A stretch of DNA of 64,000 bases. Source: CAVVTR01 sp963751245 (lineage in GTDB: Bacteria; Acidobacteriota; Thermoanaerobaculia; Thermoanaerobaculales; Thermoanaerobaculaceae). Positions 53,151-60,515 of the stretch are shown piece after piece. The notes beneath the pieces are model-generated. The model searched no databases. It was not told where the DNA came from and saw only the letters and a list, made by a program, of their open reading frames with translations. Both the position numbers and the translations under genes were made by a program. The stretch covers positions 1 through 64,000 of the forward strand of contig CAVVTR010000003.1 of the NCBI GenBank assembly GCA_963751245.1, given 5' to 3'. Every line of letters starts with the position of its first letter. Position 1 is the stretch's first letter.

Positions 53151-54302
53151 TCACCTCAGCTCCACGTGGAGTCGCACCGTACCCACCACCGCCGAGGGGG
53201 TGGAGCCGCCCCCCGGACGCGTGATCACCTGGAGGTCGGGCTGCACGTGGATCCCGCCGGCCAGGTGGACCAGGTAGGTGAGCTCCCAGGCCGTCTCGGG
53301 CCCGAGACCGGGCCCCTGGATCCAGGCCCGGGCGATCCCGGCCTCGAGCCGGTCGCGGGGCCGTCCCCGGAGCGGACCGTCCAGCGCCGCTCCGATCCCG
53401 ACGAAACGGGGCGAGACGCTCTCCCGGCCGGGGGTGGAGCCAAGCTCGGCGAAGCCGCTCAGCCGGCCCGGGCCGAGCCTCCCGAGGAGGCTCTGGACGA
53501 CGGCGTACGTCCCGCCGCTGCTCCCCGGCCCCGGCCCGTCGCCCTGGCGCCGCCACGTCCATCCTCCCACCTTGAGCGCGGGGAGGGCGCCGCCCCCGAG
53601 GGCGACCTCGGCGATCCCCATCCCTCCCCCGTCCAGGGCGGTGGAGCGCTGGGCGGGATTGCTCTGGAACACCCCCACCCGCCCCCTCCACCCCGCGGCG
53701 CCTCCCGAGACCATGACGCCGAGGCCGGGCTTGGGGAAGATCGGGGCGGGCGCGTTGAGCGAGATGGACGGCGTGATGCCGAAGGAGGCGTTGAGCAGCA
53801 CGGCGGCGGTCTCGACCACGGCGAAGTGGGCGTTGAGGTCGATGACGCCGGCGCGGAGCTCGGTCCCCGGGCCGCCGAGGCGCTGGCGCACCCACAGCTC
53901 GTACATCCTCGCCGCCGACGGCGCCGCGATGTTGCTCATCACCTGGATGTCGCCGACGTCGTGGAGGCTGGGCTGGCCGCTGGAGATCCCCACGAAGGAC
54001 GCCGCGACGCGCCCTCCCCGCCACAGCCCCAGCCGTCCCGTATTCACAGCCACCGACGCCATCGCGACGGTGTCGGACAGGGTGCCGCGGCGCAGGCCCC
54101 CGTGCAGCACCGAGACCGTCTCCGTGTCGAGGTGGAGCTTCCACTGGACCGGGAGATCCTCCTCCCCGAACGGGACGATGCGGGCGGCCAGCCGCCGCTG
54201 CGGCGGTCGTTCCTGTCCGGCCGCGGCGGCCGCACAGGTCCCCAGAGCGAGGAGCACGGACGCCGCAGCGGCTCCCGGCCACCGTGGGCCCGGCCACGCC
54301 AC
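53151..54302 (-). CDS. OprB-family carbohydrate porin
   Basis: 383 residues. A signal peptide (AAAASVLLALGTCAAAAA) leads into an outer-membrane barrel with the OprB marks LWVRQRL, LRAGVIDLNAHFAVVETA, LNASFGITPSISLNAPAPIFPKPGLG, and AWELTYLVHLAGGIHVQPDLQVI. OprB proteins let sugars across the outer membrane. Length is close to the family's 400. The start is GTG 54302, three bases after the mscL stop, so they share a transcript. Confidence 0.87.
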   Translation of the reverse strand: MAWPGPRWPGAAAASVLLALGTCAAAAAGQERPPQRRLAARIVPFGEEDLPVQWKLHLDTETVSVLHGGLRRGTLSDTVAMASVAVNTGRLGLWRGGRVAASFVGISSGQPSLHDVGDIQVMSNIAAPSAARMYELWVRQRLGGPGTELRAGVIDLNAHFAVVETAAVLLNASFGITPSISLNAPAPIFPKPGLGVMVSGGAAGWRGRVGVFQSNPAQRSTALDGGGMGIAEVALGGGALPALKVGGWTWRRQGDGPGPGSSGGTYAVVQSLLGRLGPGRLSGFAELGSTPGRESVSPRFVGIGAALDGPLRGRPRDRLEAGIARAWIQGPGLGPETAWELTYLVHLAGGIHVQPDLQVITRPGGGSTPSAVVGTVRLHVELR

Positions 54303-54305
54303 GGA

Positions 54306-54749
54306 TCAGGGGGTTCCCAGCTGGGAGGTGCAGAAGCCGCAGCGGGTCGCCTTGACCGGGACGGTCGACAGGCAGTACGGGCAGGCCTTGGTGGTGGGCT
54401 CGGCGGGCGCGGGCGCCGGCTCGGCCTGCCACCGGTTCACCTGCTTGACGAGCAGGAAGACGGCGAACGCCACGATGAGGAAGCTGATCACGGCGGTGAT
54501 GAAGATCCCGTAGTTGAGGGTCACCGCTCCCGCCTTCTGCGCGTCGGCCAGGGTGGCGTACTCACCCCCCTTGAGCATCACGAAATAGTTGGTGAAGTCG
54601 ACGCTCCCGAGCAGCAGCCCGATCGGCGGCATCAGCACGTCGTTGACGAGGGAGGTCACGATCCTCCCGAACGCGGCGCCGATGACGATGCCCACGGCCA
54701 TGTCCATGACGTTACCCCGCATGGCGAACTTCTTGAACTCCGCGAACAT
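54306..54749 (-). CDS. mscL: Large-conductance mechanosensitive channel with C-terminal zinc ribbon
   Basis: 147 residues. The MscL start FAEFKKFAMRGNVMDMAVGIVIGAAFGRIVTSLV and the second helix GIFITAVISFLIVAFAVF are intact. After residue 115 a CPYC...CGFC pair forms a zinc ribbon, an addition seen in several phyla. It opens to release solutes on osmotic downshift. ATG 54749 has GGGAGG upstream and a TTGACC/TAGGCT promoter. The porin gene follows with three bases between. Confidence 0.93.
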   Translation of the reverse strand: MFAEFKKFAMRGNVMDMAVGIVIGAAFGRIVTSLVNDVLMPPIGLLLGSVDFTNYFVMLKGGEYATLADAQKAGAVTLNYGIFITAVISFLIVAFAVFLLVKQVNRWQAEPAPAPAEPTTKACPYCLSTVPVKATRCGFCTSQLGTP

Positions 54750-54783
54750 GGAGCCCTCCCTCTTCGTCCTGAGACGTTGTCCA

Positions 54784-54813
54784 AGCCTAGTGCCGAACGC
54801 TCGCGCAGGTCAA
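54784..54813 (-). promoter_or_regulatory. Promoter of mscL-oprB
   Basis: On the minus strand TTGACC (54813-54808), 18-base spacer, TAGGCT (54789-54784). The gap is shared with the divergent ketosynthase gene. Confidence 0.5.
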
Positions 54814-54848
54814 GACCGCGGCGCCCGGGGAGCCGTCCCCGCTATGGG

Positions 54849-54854
54849 TATACT
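54849..54854 (+). promoter_or_regulatory. -10-like box of the ketosynthase gene (leaderless type)
   Basis: TATACT, eight bases before ATG 54863, with no ribosome site. Confidence 0.55.
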
Positions 54855-54862
54855 TGCGCGAC

Positions 54863-56074
54863 ATGCGTGAGGCGTGGATCACCGGAGTGGGGTTGGTGAC
54901 GGCTCTGGGCCCGGGGCGGGAACCCACGTGGCGGCGGCTGGTCGCCGGCGAGAGCGGCGTGGCGCCGCTCACGGTGTTCGACACCACCGCGTACCGGACG
55001 CACCTCGCCGCCCAGGTCGACGCCTTCGACCTGCCCCCGATGCCCCGCCCGCTGCCGCGGCACTGCGGCCGCGCCAGCCGCTTCGCCCTCGCGGCGACGG
55101 CCGAGGCGCTGGCCGACGCGGCCCTGGCGCCTCCTCTCGCCCTCGACCCGCCGGTGGCGGCAGTGTTCGGAGGCGGCGCTGCCGGCCTCATCGAGGCCGA
55201 GCCCTTCGTCGAGCGCCGCCTCAGCGGCGGCCGCCGGGCGCGCGGCCTCGCGGAGTTCGTGGAGATCCCGCAGGACGCCGCCATGGACCGTGTGGCCGAG
55301 GTCTTCGGCCTCACCGGCGCGCGGATCTGCGTCAGCACGGCCTGCTCCTCGTCCGCGGTGGCGGCGGGGCTGGGCGCCGAGATGATCCGCGACGGCGAGG
55401 CGGACGTGGTGCTCGCCGGGGGCGCCGACGCCCTGTGCCGGCTCACCTATGCCGGGTTCAACTCGCTGCGGGCCGTGGACACCGCGCCGTGTCGCCCCTT
55501 CGACCGCAACCGGCACGGCCTCAACCTCGGCGAGGGCGCCGGCGTGGTCGTCCTGGAGGAAGCCGGCCGCGCCCGCCGGCGGGGAGCGCACCCCTACGCC
55601 CGCGTGCTGGGGTACGGCGTGACCAACGACGCCTTCCACATGACCCAGCCCGAGCCCTCCGGGGCGGCGTGGGAGCGCACCGTGCGGGCGGCGCTCGAGG
55701 ATGCCGGAGTCGACCCGGCCGAGGTCGGCTACGTCAACGCCCACGGCACCGCCACCGAGCTCAACGACGTCGCCGAGGCCGCCGCCTACCGGCGCGTCTT
55801 CGGCGAGCGCCTCGCCGCGGTGCCGGTGTCCTCGGTGAAGGGCGCCCTGGGCCACTGTCTGTGCGCCGCCGGGGGCATCGAGGTCGCCGTCACGGCGCTG
55901 GCGGTGGCCCGCGGCACGGTGCCGCCCACCGCGGGCTTCGCCGACGCCGACCCCGACTGCCCGCTGGACGTGGTGCCGGGAACGGGACGGGCTCACGACA
56001 CGGCGGTGGCCCTGTCCTGCTCCTTCGCCTTCGGGGGCAACTCCGCCGCCGTCGTCCTGGGGAGGGCGCGGTGA
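54863..56074 (+). CDS. Beta-ketoacyl synthase (KAS II/KS-alpha type)
   Basis: 403 residues. All catalytic residues are present: C161 in CVSTACSSSAV, H294 in NAHGTATELND, K326 in SSVKGALG and H331 in GHCLCAAGG. It condenses acyl and malonyl thioesters. Its partner gene starts inside its stop codon, and together they look like a KS-alpha/KS-beta pair rather than a lone FabF; no acyl-carrier protein gene is nearby. I start at ATG 54863, eight bases after TATACT and without a ribosome site; the TTG at 54854 would add three residues. Confidence 0.9.
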   Translation: MREAWITGVGLVTALGPGREPTWRRLVAGESGVAPLTVFDTTAYRTHLAAQVDAFDLPPMPRPLPRHCGRASRFALAATAEALADAALAPPLALDPPVAAVFGGGAAGLIEAEPFVERRLSGGRRARGLAEFVEIPQDAAMDRVAEVFGLTGARICVSTACSSSAVAAGLGAEMIRDGEADVVLAGGADALCRLTYAGFNSLRAVDTAPCRPFDRNRHGLNLGEGAGVVVLEEAGRARRRGAHPYARVLGYGVTNDAFHMTQPEPSGAAWERTVRAALEDAGVDPAEVGYVNAHGTATELNDVAEAAAYRRVFGERLAAVPVSSVKGALGHCLCAAGGIEVAVTALAVARGTVPPTAGFADADPDCPLDVVPGTGRAHDTAVALSCSFAFGGNSAAVVLGRAR

Positions 56075-57216
56075 GCGGCCGCGACGCCTTCATCCGCGCC
56101 ACCGGCGTGGTGGGCCCGACCGGCGTCGGCACTGCGGCGCTGTGCGCCGCGCTGGAGGATGCCCGGTGGACGGCGGAGGCGGGCCTGGAGCGCCCCGACG
56201 GCCCGCCGCTGCCGGTCGCCACCTGCCGGGACTTCACGACCCAGGGCCACCTCCCGCCCCTGGTTGCCCGCCGGCTGGACCGGCCCGCCAGGCTGCTGGT
56301 CGTGGCGGCCAGGGAGGCCCTGGCGGGCGCCGGAGACGAGACGCGGTTCGCCCCGGAGCGGACCGGCGTGACCGCCGGGACGTGGAACGCGGGGACCGGC
56401 GCCCTCGTGGAGGTGCTGACCGCGGTCTTCCTCGCCTCGCCGGGGGAGGCCTCGCCCCTGCAGTTCCCCTCCACCGTGGCCAACGCCCCGGCCAGCCAGC
56501 TGGGGCTTCTCGAGCGCTTCGCCGGGCCCAACGTCACCTTCTTCGAGAAGCAGGTGGGAGGGCTGCGCGCTGCCAGCGAGGCCCGCAGGCTCCTGGCCCG
56601 CCGGCGCGCCGAGGCGATCCTGGCCTGCGGCGTGGACGAGGCGCACTGGCTCAACGCCGAGGGGTACGCCCGTCTCGGCGTGCTCCGCGGCCCCGGCGGC
56701 GACGGCATGCTCCTCGCCGAGGGCGCCACCGTCCTCCTCATGACGGCGGCGCCGGGCCCCGGCGTCCTGGCCCGGCTGGCCGGCGCCGGCTCGGCCTCCT
56801 CCCCGGGGCCGCCGTGGCGCTACCCTGACGGTCCCGGCGCCCTGGTGGCGGCGGCGCGGCAGGCGCTGCGAGACGCGGGCCTGGCACCCCGCGACGTCGG
56901 CCTCGTGGTGGGCCTCGCCAACGGCGTCCCTGCCGCCGAGCGCCTGGAGCTCGCCGCCCTCCCGCTGCTGCTTGAGGACCACCGGCCCGCCGTCACGACC
57001 CCGGCCGTCCGCCTCGGCGAGGGCGCCTTCTCGGCGGCGGCCCGCCTGGCCGTCGCGGCGCTCACCGTCGGCGGGCGCGTGCTGCCTCGCTGGGAGGCCC
57101 CGGCCCCCTACCGCCGCGCGGGATACGCTCCCCCCTCGGCCCGCCCCGCCCACGCGCTCATCTGGGCCCTCGCCGGGGGCGGCTCGGCCCACGCCGTGGT
57201 GCTCTCAGCTCCGTGA
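56071..57216 (+). CDS. Ketosynthase-like chain-length-factor protein (Gln at active-site Cys position)
   Basis: 381 residues, thiolase-like fold. It aligns with the previous gene, but the Cys position is Gln161 (EKQVGGLRA replaces CSSS) and the HGT and KGALGH motifs are missing. A Gln in that place is the mark of KS-beta/chain-length factors of type II polyketide systems. It would form a heterodimer with the preceding ketosynthase. GTG 56071 overlaps the upstream stop (GTGA), so the two are coupled. The product could be an unusual lipid or polyene, but no ACP, ketoreductase or cyclase gene is next to it. Confidence 0.75.
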   Translation: MSGRDAFIRATGVVGPTGVGTAALCAALEDARWTAEAGLERPDGPPLPVATCRDFTTQGHLPPLVARRLDRPARLLVVAAREALAGAGDETRFAPERTGVTAGTWNAGTGALVEVLTAVFLASPGEASPLQFPSTVANAPASQLGLLERFAGPNVTFFEKQVGGLRAASEARRLLARRRAEAILACGVDEAHWLNAEGYARLGVLRGPGGDGMLLAEGATVLLMTAAPGPGVLARLAGAGSASSPGPPWRYPDGPGALVAAARQALRDAGLAPRDVGLVVGLANGVPAAERLELAALPLLLEDHRPAVTTPAVRLGEGAFSAAARLAVAALTVGGRVLPRWEAPAPYRRAGYAPPSARPAHALIWALAGGGSAHAVVLSAP

Positions 57217-57673
57217 CGAAGAGCTCGTCGAGCCGGGCGGCGATGCACCCGGCGTGGGACCCCGGCCAGTAGATCCGTCCGCACGAGGCGCAGCGCTTGA
57301 AGGCGGGGGCGTGGACCGCCACGAAGGGGGGCACGAGGGTCTCCACCTCGTCCCTGGGTGCCGGGCGCAGGAGACCGTTGCACTCGGAGCACCGGGTAAA
57401 GAAGCGCTCCGGCTCGACCGGCAGGACGAGGCGGGAGCGCACCTCCGAGACCTGCCCGTCCAGGGAGCCGGTGCGCAGCAGCAGGACCCGGGGCCCGGCG
57501 CGGGCCGCCAGCAGCCGGTCCCGGGTGAGCAGCCAGCGGCCCTCGGCCCGTGCCGTGTCGGCGAGCCAGTCGTCGGGGGCGCCGGCCGCGAAGAGGACGT
57601 CGAAGCCGGCGAAGCGCAGCCACCGGGCCAGCCGGCCGAGCATCGCGTCGCAGACGAACCGGGGTGCGTCCAC
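57158..57673 (-). CDS. Mut7-C (DUF82) nuclease-like protein with zinc ribbon
   Basis: 171 residues. N-terminal PIN-like region with FVCDAMLGRLARWLRFAGFD and LLTRDRLL; C-terminal zinc-ribbon Cys pairs in RCSECNG and RCASCGRIYWPGSHAG. These mark the Mut7-C family, RNases related to the C-terminal part of Mut-7. It overlaps the 3' end of the ketosynthase-like gene by 59 bp on the other strand. GTG 57673 follows a TAGAAT box with six bases between and no ribosome site. Confidence 0.83.
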   Translation of the reverse strand: MDAPRFVCDAMLGRLARWLRFAGFDVLFAAGAPDDWLADTARAEGRWLLTRDRLLAARAGPRVLLLRTGSLDGQVSEVRSRLVLPVEPERFFTRCSECNGLLRPAPRDEVETLVPPFVAVHAPAFKRCASCGRIYWPGSHAGCIAARLDELFVTELRAPRRGPSRPRRGPR

Positions 57674-57679
57674 GTCTCG

Positions 57680-57685
57680 ATTCTA
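57680..57685 (-). promoter_or_regulatory. -10-like box of the Mut7-C gene (leaderless type)
   Basis: TAGAAT on the minus strand, six bases before GTG 57673, no ribosome site. Confidence 0.5.
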
Positions 57686-57872
57686 CCCGGGAGGGCGGCG
57701 CCGCGCCGGCGCGGCCCGTCACGGGATGACTCAGACAAGATTTTCAATGTGAATGGTTTACACAGAGTCGACCGAAGTGGGGACGCCTCACGCCCGCCCT
57801 CTTCGGAGCCCACGGATGTGGTAGCATGAATTCGGGAAAATGGCCTTTCCTCGAACCCCTACGGAGGTGTCG

Positions 57873-58091
57873 ATGAGTTCGCACCACGACGTGCGCCAGG
57901 AACTGGCGGATCGGGACCCTGAGTTTCGTCGGCTTCTGGAAGAGCACCGGTCGCGGGAACGGCGTCTATCCGAGCTGAAGCACAAGGGCTGGCTGACCAC
58001 CGACGAGGAGCAGGAAGAGAAGCTCCTCAAGAAGGAGAAGCTGCAGCTCAAGGACCAGATGGAGCTGCTCCTGCGCCAGCGCTCCGCCTGA
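57873..58091 (+). CDS. Small DUF465 (YdcH-like) protein
   Basis: 72 residues, mostly charged helix. The DUF465 pattern is present: DPEFRRLLEEHRSRERRLSEL, then KGWLTTDEEQEEKLLKKEKLQLKDQM. Function unknown in the family; it is a short coiled coil. I use ATG 57873, set by GGAGG five bases upstream, not the ATG at 57840. It lies 18 bp before psd. A relatively AT-rich patch at 57735-57775 precedes it. Confidence 0.82.
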   Translation: MSSHHDVRQELADRDPEFRRLLEEHRSRERRLSELKHKGWLTTDEEQEEKLLKKEKLQLKDQMELLLRQRSA

Positions 58092-58109
58092 GCGCCGCGC
58101 CCCCTCGCC

Positions 58110-58757
58110 ATGGTGCCTCTGGCCCCTGAAGGGTATCCGTTTATCTTGTTCCCGGCGCTCGCCGGGGTGCTGGCGTGGGTCTTCGGCGTGCCGTCGCTGG
58201 CCGTGGCGCTGTGGGTGGTGGCGCTGGCCTGCGTGGCGTTCTTCCGGGACCCCGCCCGCTCGTCCGACGCGCCCCCTGACGCTCTCCTCGCCCCCGCCGA
58301 CGGCAAGGTCCTCTCCGTGGGCGAGGCGCCCGCAGCGCTGGCCGCCCGCGGCCTGCCCGTCCAGGTCTCCATCTTCATGTCTCCGGCCAACGTCCACGTC
58401 AACCGCGCGCCCCTGTCCGGGACCGTGAGGGAGGCCACCCACAGCCCCGGCCGGAACTTCCCGGCGTTCCGGGACAAGGCCTCCGAGCTCAACGAGCACA
58501 GCTTCGTCGTCATCGGGTCGCCGCACGCCAGCGTCGCCTACAAGCAGATCGCCGGCTCGCTGGCGCGGCGGGTGGTGTGCGACCTCACTCCCGGCGACGT
58601 GGTGGAGCGCGGCCAGCGGGTGGGCATCATCAAGTTCTCGTCCCGCGTGGATCTCTTCCTGCCGGCCTCCGTCGCCGTCGCGGTGCAGCCGGGACAGCGG
58701 ACCCGCGCCGGCGTCACCGTGGTGGCCACGCTCCCGTCCCCGGAGCCGCACCCTTGA
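58110..58757 (+). CDS. psd: Phosphatidylserine decarboxylase, short form
   Basis: 215 residues, makes phosphatidylethanolamine from phosphatidylserine. Family marks: N-terminal membrane segment (FPALAGVLAWVFGV), LLAPADGKVLSV, FMSPANVHVNRAPLSG, SFVVIG, and the maturation region IKFSSRVDLFLP. Normally the cleavage site is Gly-Ser (FGSR); here it is Ser-Ser, so self-processing to the pyruvoyl form may be altered. ATG 58110 lies 18 bp after the DUF465 gene. Its stop overlaps the start of pssA. Confidence 0.88.
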   Translation: MVPLAPEGYPFILFPALAGVLAWVFGVPSLAVALWVVALACVAFFRDPARSSDAPPDALLAPADGKVLSVGEAPAALAARGLPVQVSIFMSPANVHVNRAPLSGTVREATHSPGRNFPAFRDKASELNEHSFVVIGSPHASVAYKQIAGSLARRVVCDLTPGDVVERGQRVGIIKFSSRVDLFLPASVAVAVQPGQRTRAGVTVVATLPSPEPHP

Positions 58758-59569
58758 GAGTGCGCCGGAGGGAACCCTCGCGACTGCCGCGCCGGCCGCG
58801 CCGCCGCCCGCGGGAAGGCCTGCGCCGCGGCATCTTCCTGCTCCCCTCCCTGTTCACCGTGGGCAACATGCTGGCCGGCTTCGCCGCCGTCCTCCACAGC
58901 TTCCACGGGCGCCTGGTGCTGGCCAGCTGGCTCATCATCCTGGCCGGGGTCCTCGACGGCCTCGACGGCCGCGTCGCCCGCCTCACCGGCGCCACCTCGG
59001 AGTTCGGCAAGGAGTACGACTCCCTCGCCGACGTCATCAGCTTCGGCGTGGCGCCCGCCGTGCTCGCCTACCAGTGGGGCCTGCAGGAGCTCGGCCGCTG
59101 GGGGTGGGCGGTGGCGTTCCTGTTCCTGGTGGCGGGCTCGGTGCGGCTGGCCCGCTTCAACGTCCGCGTCGCTCACGAGGACCGCCGCTTCTTCACCGGC
59201 CTGCCCATCCCGGGCGGCGCGGGCTCCATCGCCCTGCTGGTCCTGCTGAGCCCCGAGCCCGTCCGCGGCTCCCTGCTGTCCATGGCGGCCTGGATGTTCG
59301 TCCTCCTCGTGGCGCTGCTCATGGTGTCCACGGTGCCCTATCGGTCGTACAAGGACTTCAACCCAAGCGAGCGGCTGCCGGCGACGGCGTTCTTCGTCAT
59401 CGCCATCGTCATCGCGGTGATCGTGGTCTCGCCGGTGCCCGTGATGGCGATCATGGCGGGAACGTACCTCGTCTCGGGCCCCGCGGAGGTGGTGCTGCGC
59501 TGGTTCCGCCACACCTCCCTGCCGCGCCCCGAGACGTCCGCGGGACCCCACACCGATGCCGATGATTAG
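58754..59569 (+). CDS. pssA: CDP-diacylglycerol-serine O-phosphatidyltransferase
   Basis: 271 residues. It joins CDP-diacylglycerol and serine to give phosphatidylserine, the substrate of psd just upstream. The CDP-alcohol motif is complete: DGLDGRVAR, then GKEYDSLADV. Six or more membrane helices follow, with RFFTGLPIPGGAG. TTG 58754 overlaps the psd stop (TTGA) and has GGAG eight bases upstream; GTG 58760 is the alternative. The next gene starts 14 bp before its stop. Confidence 0.9.
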   Translation: MRVRRREPSRLPRRPRRRPREGLRRGIFLLPSLFTVGNMLAGFAAVLHSFHGRLVLASWLIILAGVLDGLDGRVARLTGATSEFGKEYDSLADVISFGVAPAVLAYQWGLQELGRWGWAVAFLFLVAGSVRLARFNVRVAHEDRRFFTGLPIPGGAGSIALLVLLSPEPVRGSLLSMAAWMFVLLVALLMVSTVPYRSYKDFNPSERLPATAFFVIAIVIAVIVVSPVPVMAIMAGTYLVSGPAEVVLRWFRHTSLPRPETSAGPHTDADD

Positions 59570-60515
59570 CATCCTCAACCCCACGACCCTCCTGGGAAGG
59601 GAGATCGCCGAGCACGTGGCGGCGGCGTTCCCCGGCGTCCAGCGCCGCTACTTCCACACCGGCGACAGCGAGGAGCACCTCATCCTGGAGCTGGCGGAGG
59701 CTCCGGCACTGGTGCCGCCGCTGACCTCCTGCGACGAGCTGGACGGCAGCGCCGCCGTGGTGGTGCCCGGAGGCCTCCCCGAGGCCGCGGCCCTCGACCT
59801 CCTCTCCTGGCTCAACCGTCACCCGGAAACGGCCCTCGTGGACGCCTCGCAGCCGGGGCTCGCGGGGGACGTGGCCGTCACGGTGCTGGACTCCGCCCCC
59901 CTGGGAGCCACCCCACGCTGGTACCACGTCGCCGATCCGGGGCTTTTCGGCCCGGCGCGCCTGGTGCGCGCCCTGGAGCCGCTGCGCCCGGCGGCGCTGC
60001 ACGTGGTCCTGCTGCGGCCGGTCTCCGACCGCGGCGAGGAGGCCGTGCAGGAGCTCGTGGCCCAGGCCGCGGCCAGGCTGTCAGGGTCCTCCCCGGGGTC
60101 GCCGCATCATCTGCCCGCGGTCCTCGCCTTCGATCTCGCGCCCTCGGGCGAGGCGGCCGGCGCCGCCCTCTCCGGGCAGCTCGCCGCCCTGCTCCCGGGA
60201 CTCCCGGCCACCCTCCAGGCCGTGGAGACCGGCGTCTTCCACGGCCACGTCGCGGTGACGATGGTGACCGTCACGGAGACCGCGACCCCCACCGCGCTCC
60301 GCGCCCTGGTCCGAAAGGTACCGGGGCTGCACCTGGCCCGCGCCGGGCAGGGTCTGCGCCCCAGCGACATCGCCGGCCGGGACGACGTGCTCTGCGGAGA
60401 GCTCCGCATCGAGGGCACCGAGGTCACGGCGTGGCTGGCGGCCGACGGCCTCCGCATCGCCGGCGCTCAGGCCGTGGTGGAGATTCTCACCGACGTCGGC
60501 GGTCTCAGCGGCTGA
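59556..60515 (+). CDS. Asd-like protein lacking the catalytic Cys (Usg-like)
   Basis: 319 residues. The start ISILNPTTLLGREIAEHVA matches the NADP-binding strand of aspartate-semialdehyde dehydrogenase, and VETGVFHGHVAVTMVTV matches its later dimer-fold strand. The usual Cys motif (NPxC) is replaced by DPGLFGPARLV, so it should not have Asd activity. It resembles the inactive Usg-type relatives. It overlaps pssA by 14 bp and closes the psd-pssA group. Its C-terminus overlaps the next gene on the other strand by 11 bp. Confidence 0.7.
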   Translation: MPMISILNPTTLLGREIAEHVAAAFPGVQRRYFHTGDSEEHLILELAEAPALVPPLTSCDELDGSAAVVVPGGLPEAAALDLLSWLNRHPETALVDASQPGLAGDVAVTVLDSAPLGATPRWYHVADPGLFGPARLVRALEPLRPAALHVVLLRPVSDRGEEAVQELVAQAAARLSGSSPGSPHHLPAVLAFDLAPSGEAAGAALSGQLAALLPGLPATLQAVETGVFHGHVAVTMVTVTETATPTALRALVRKVPGLHLARAGQGLRPSDIAGRDDVLCGELRIEGTEVTAWLAADGLRIAGAQAVVEILTDVGGLSG

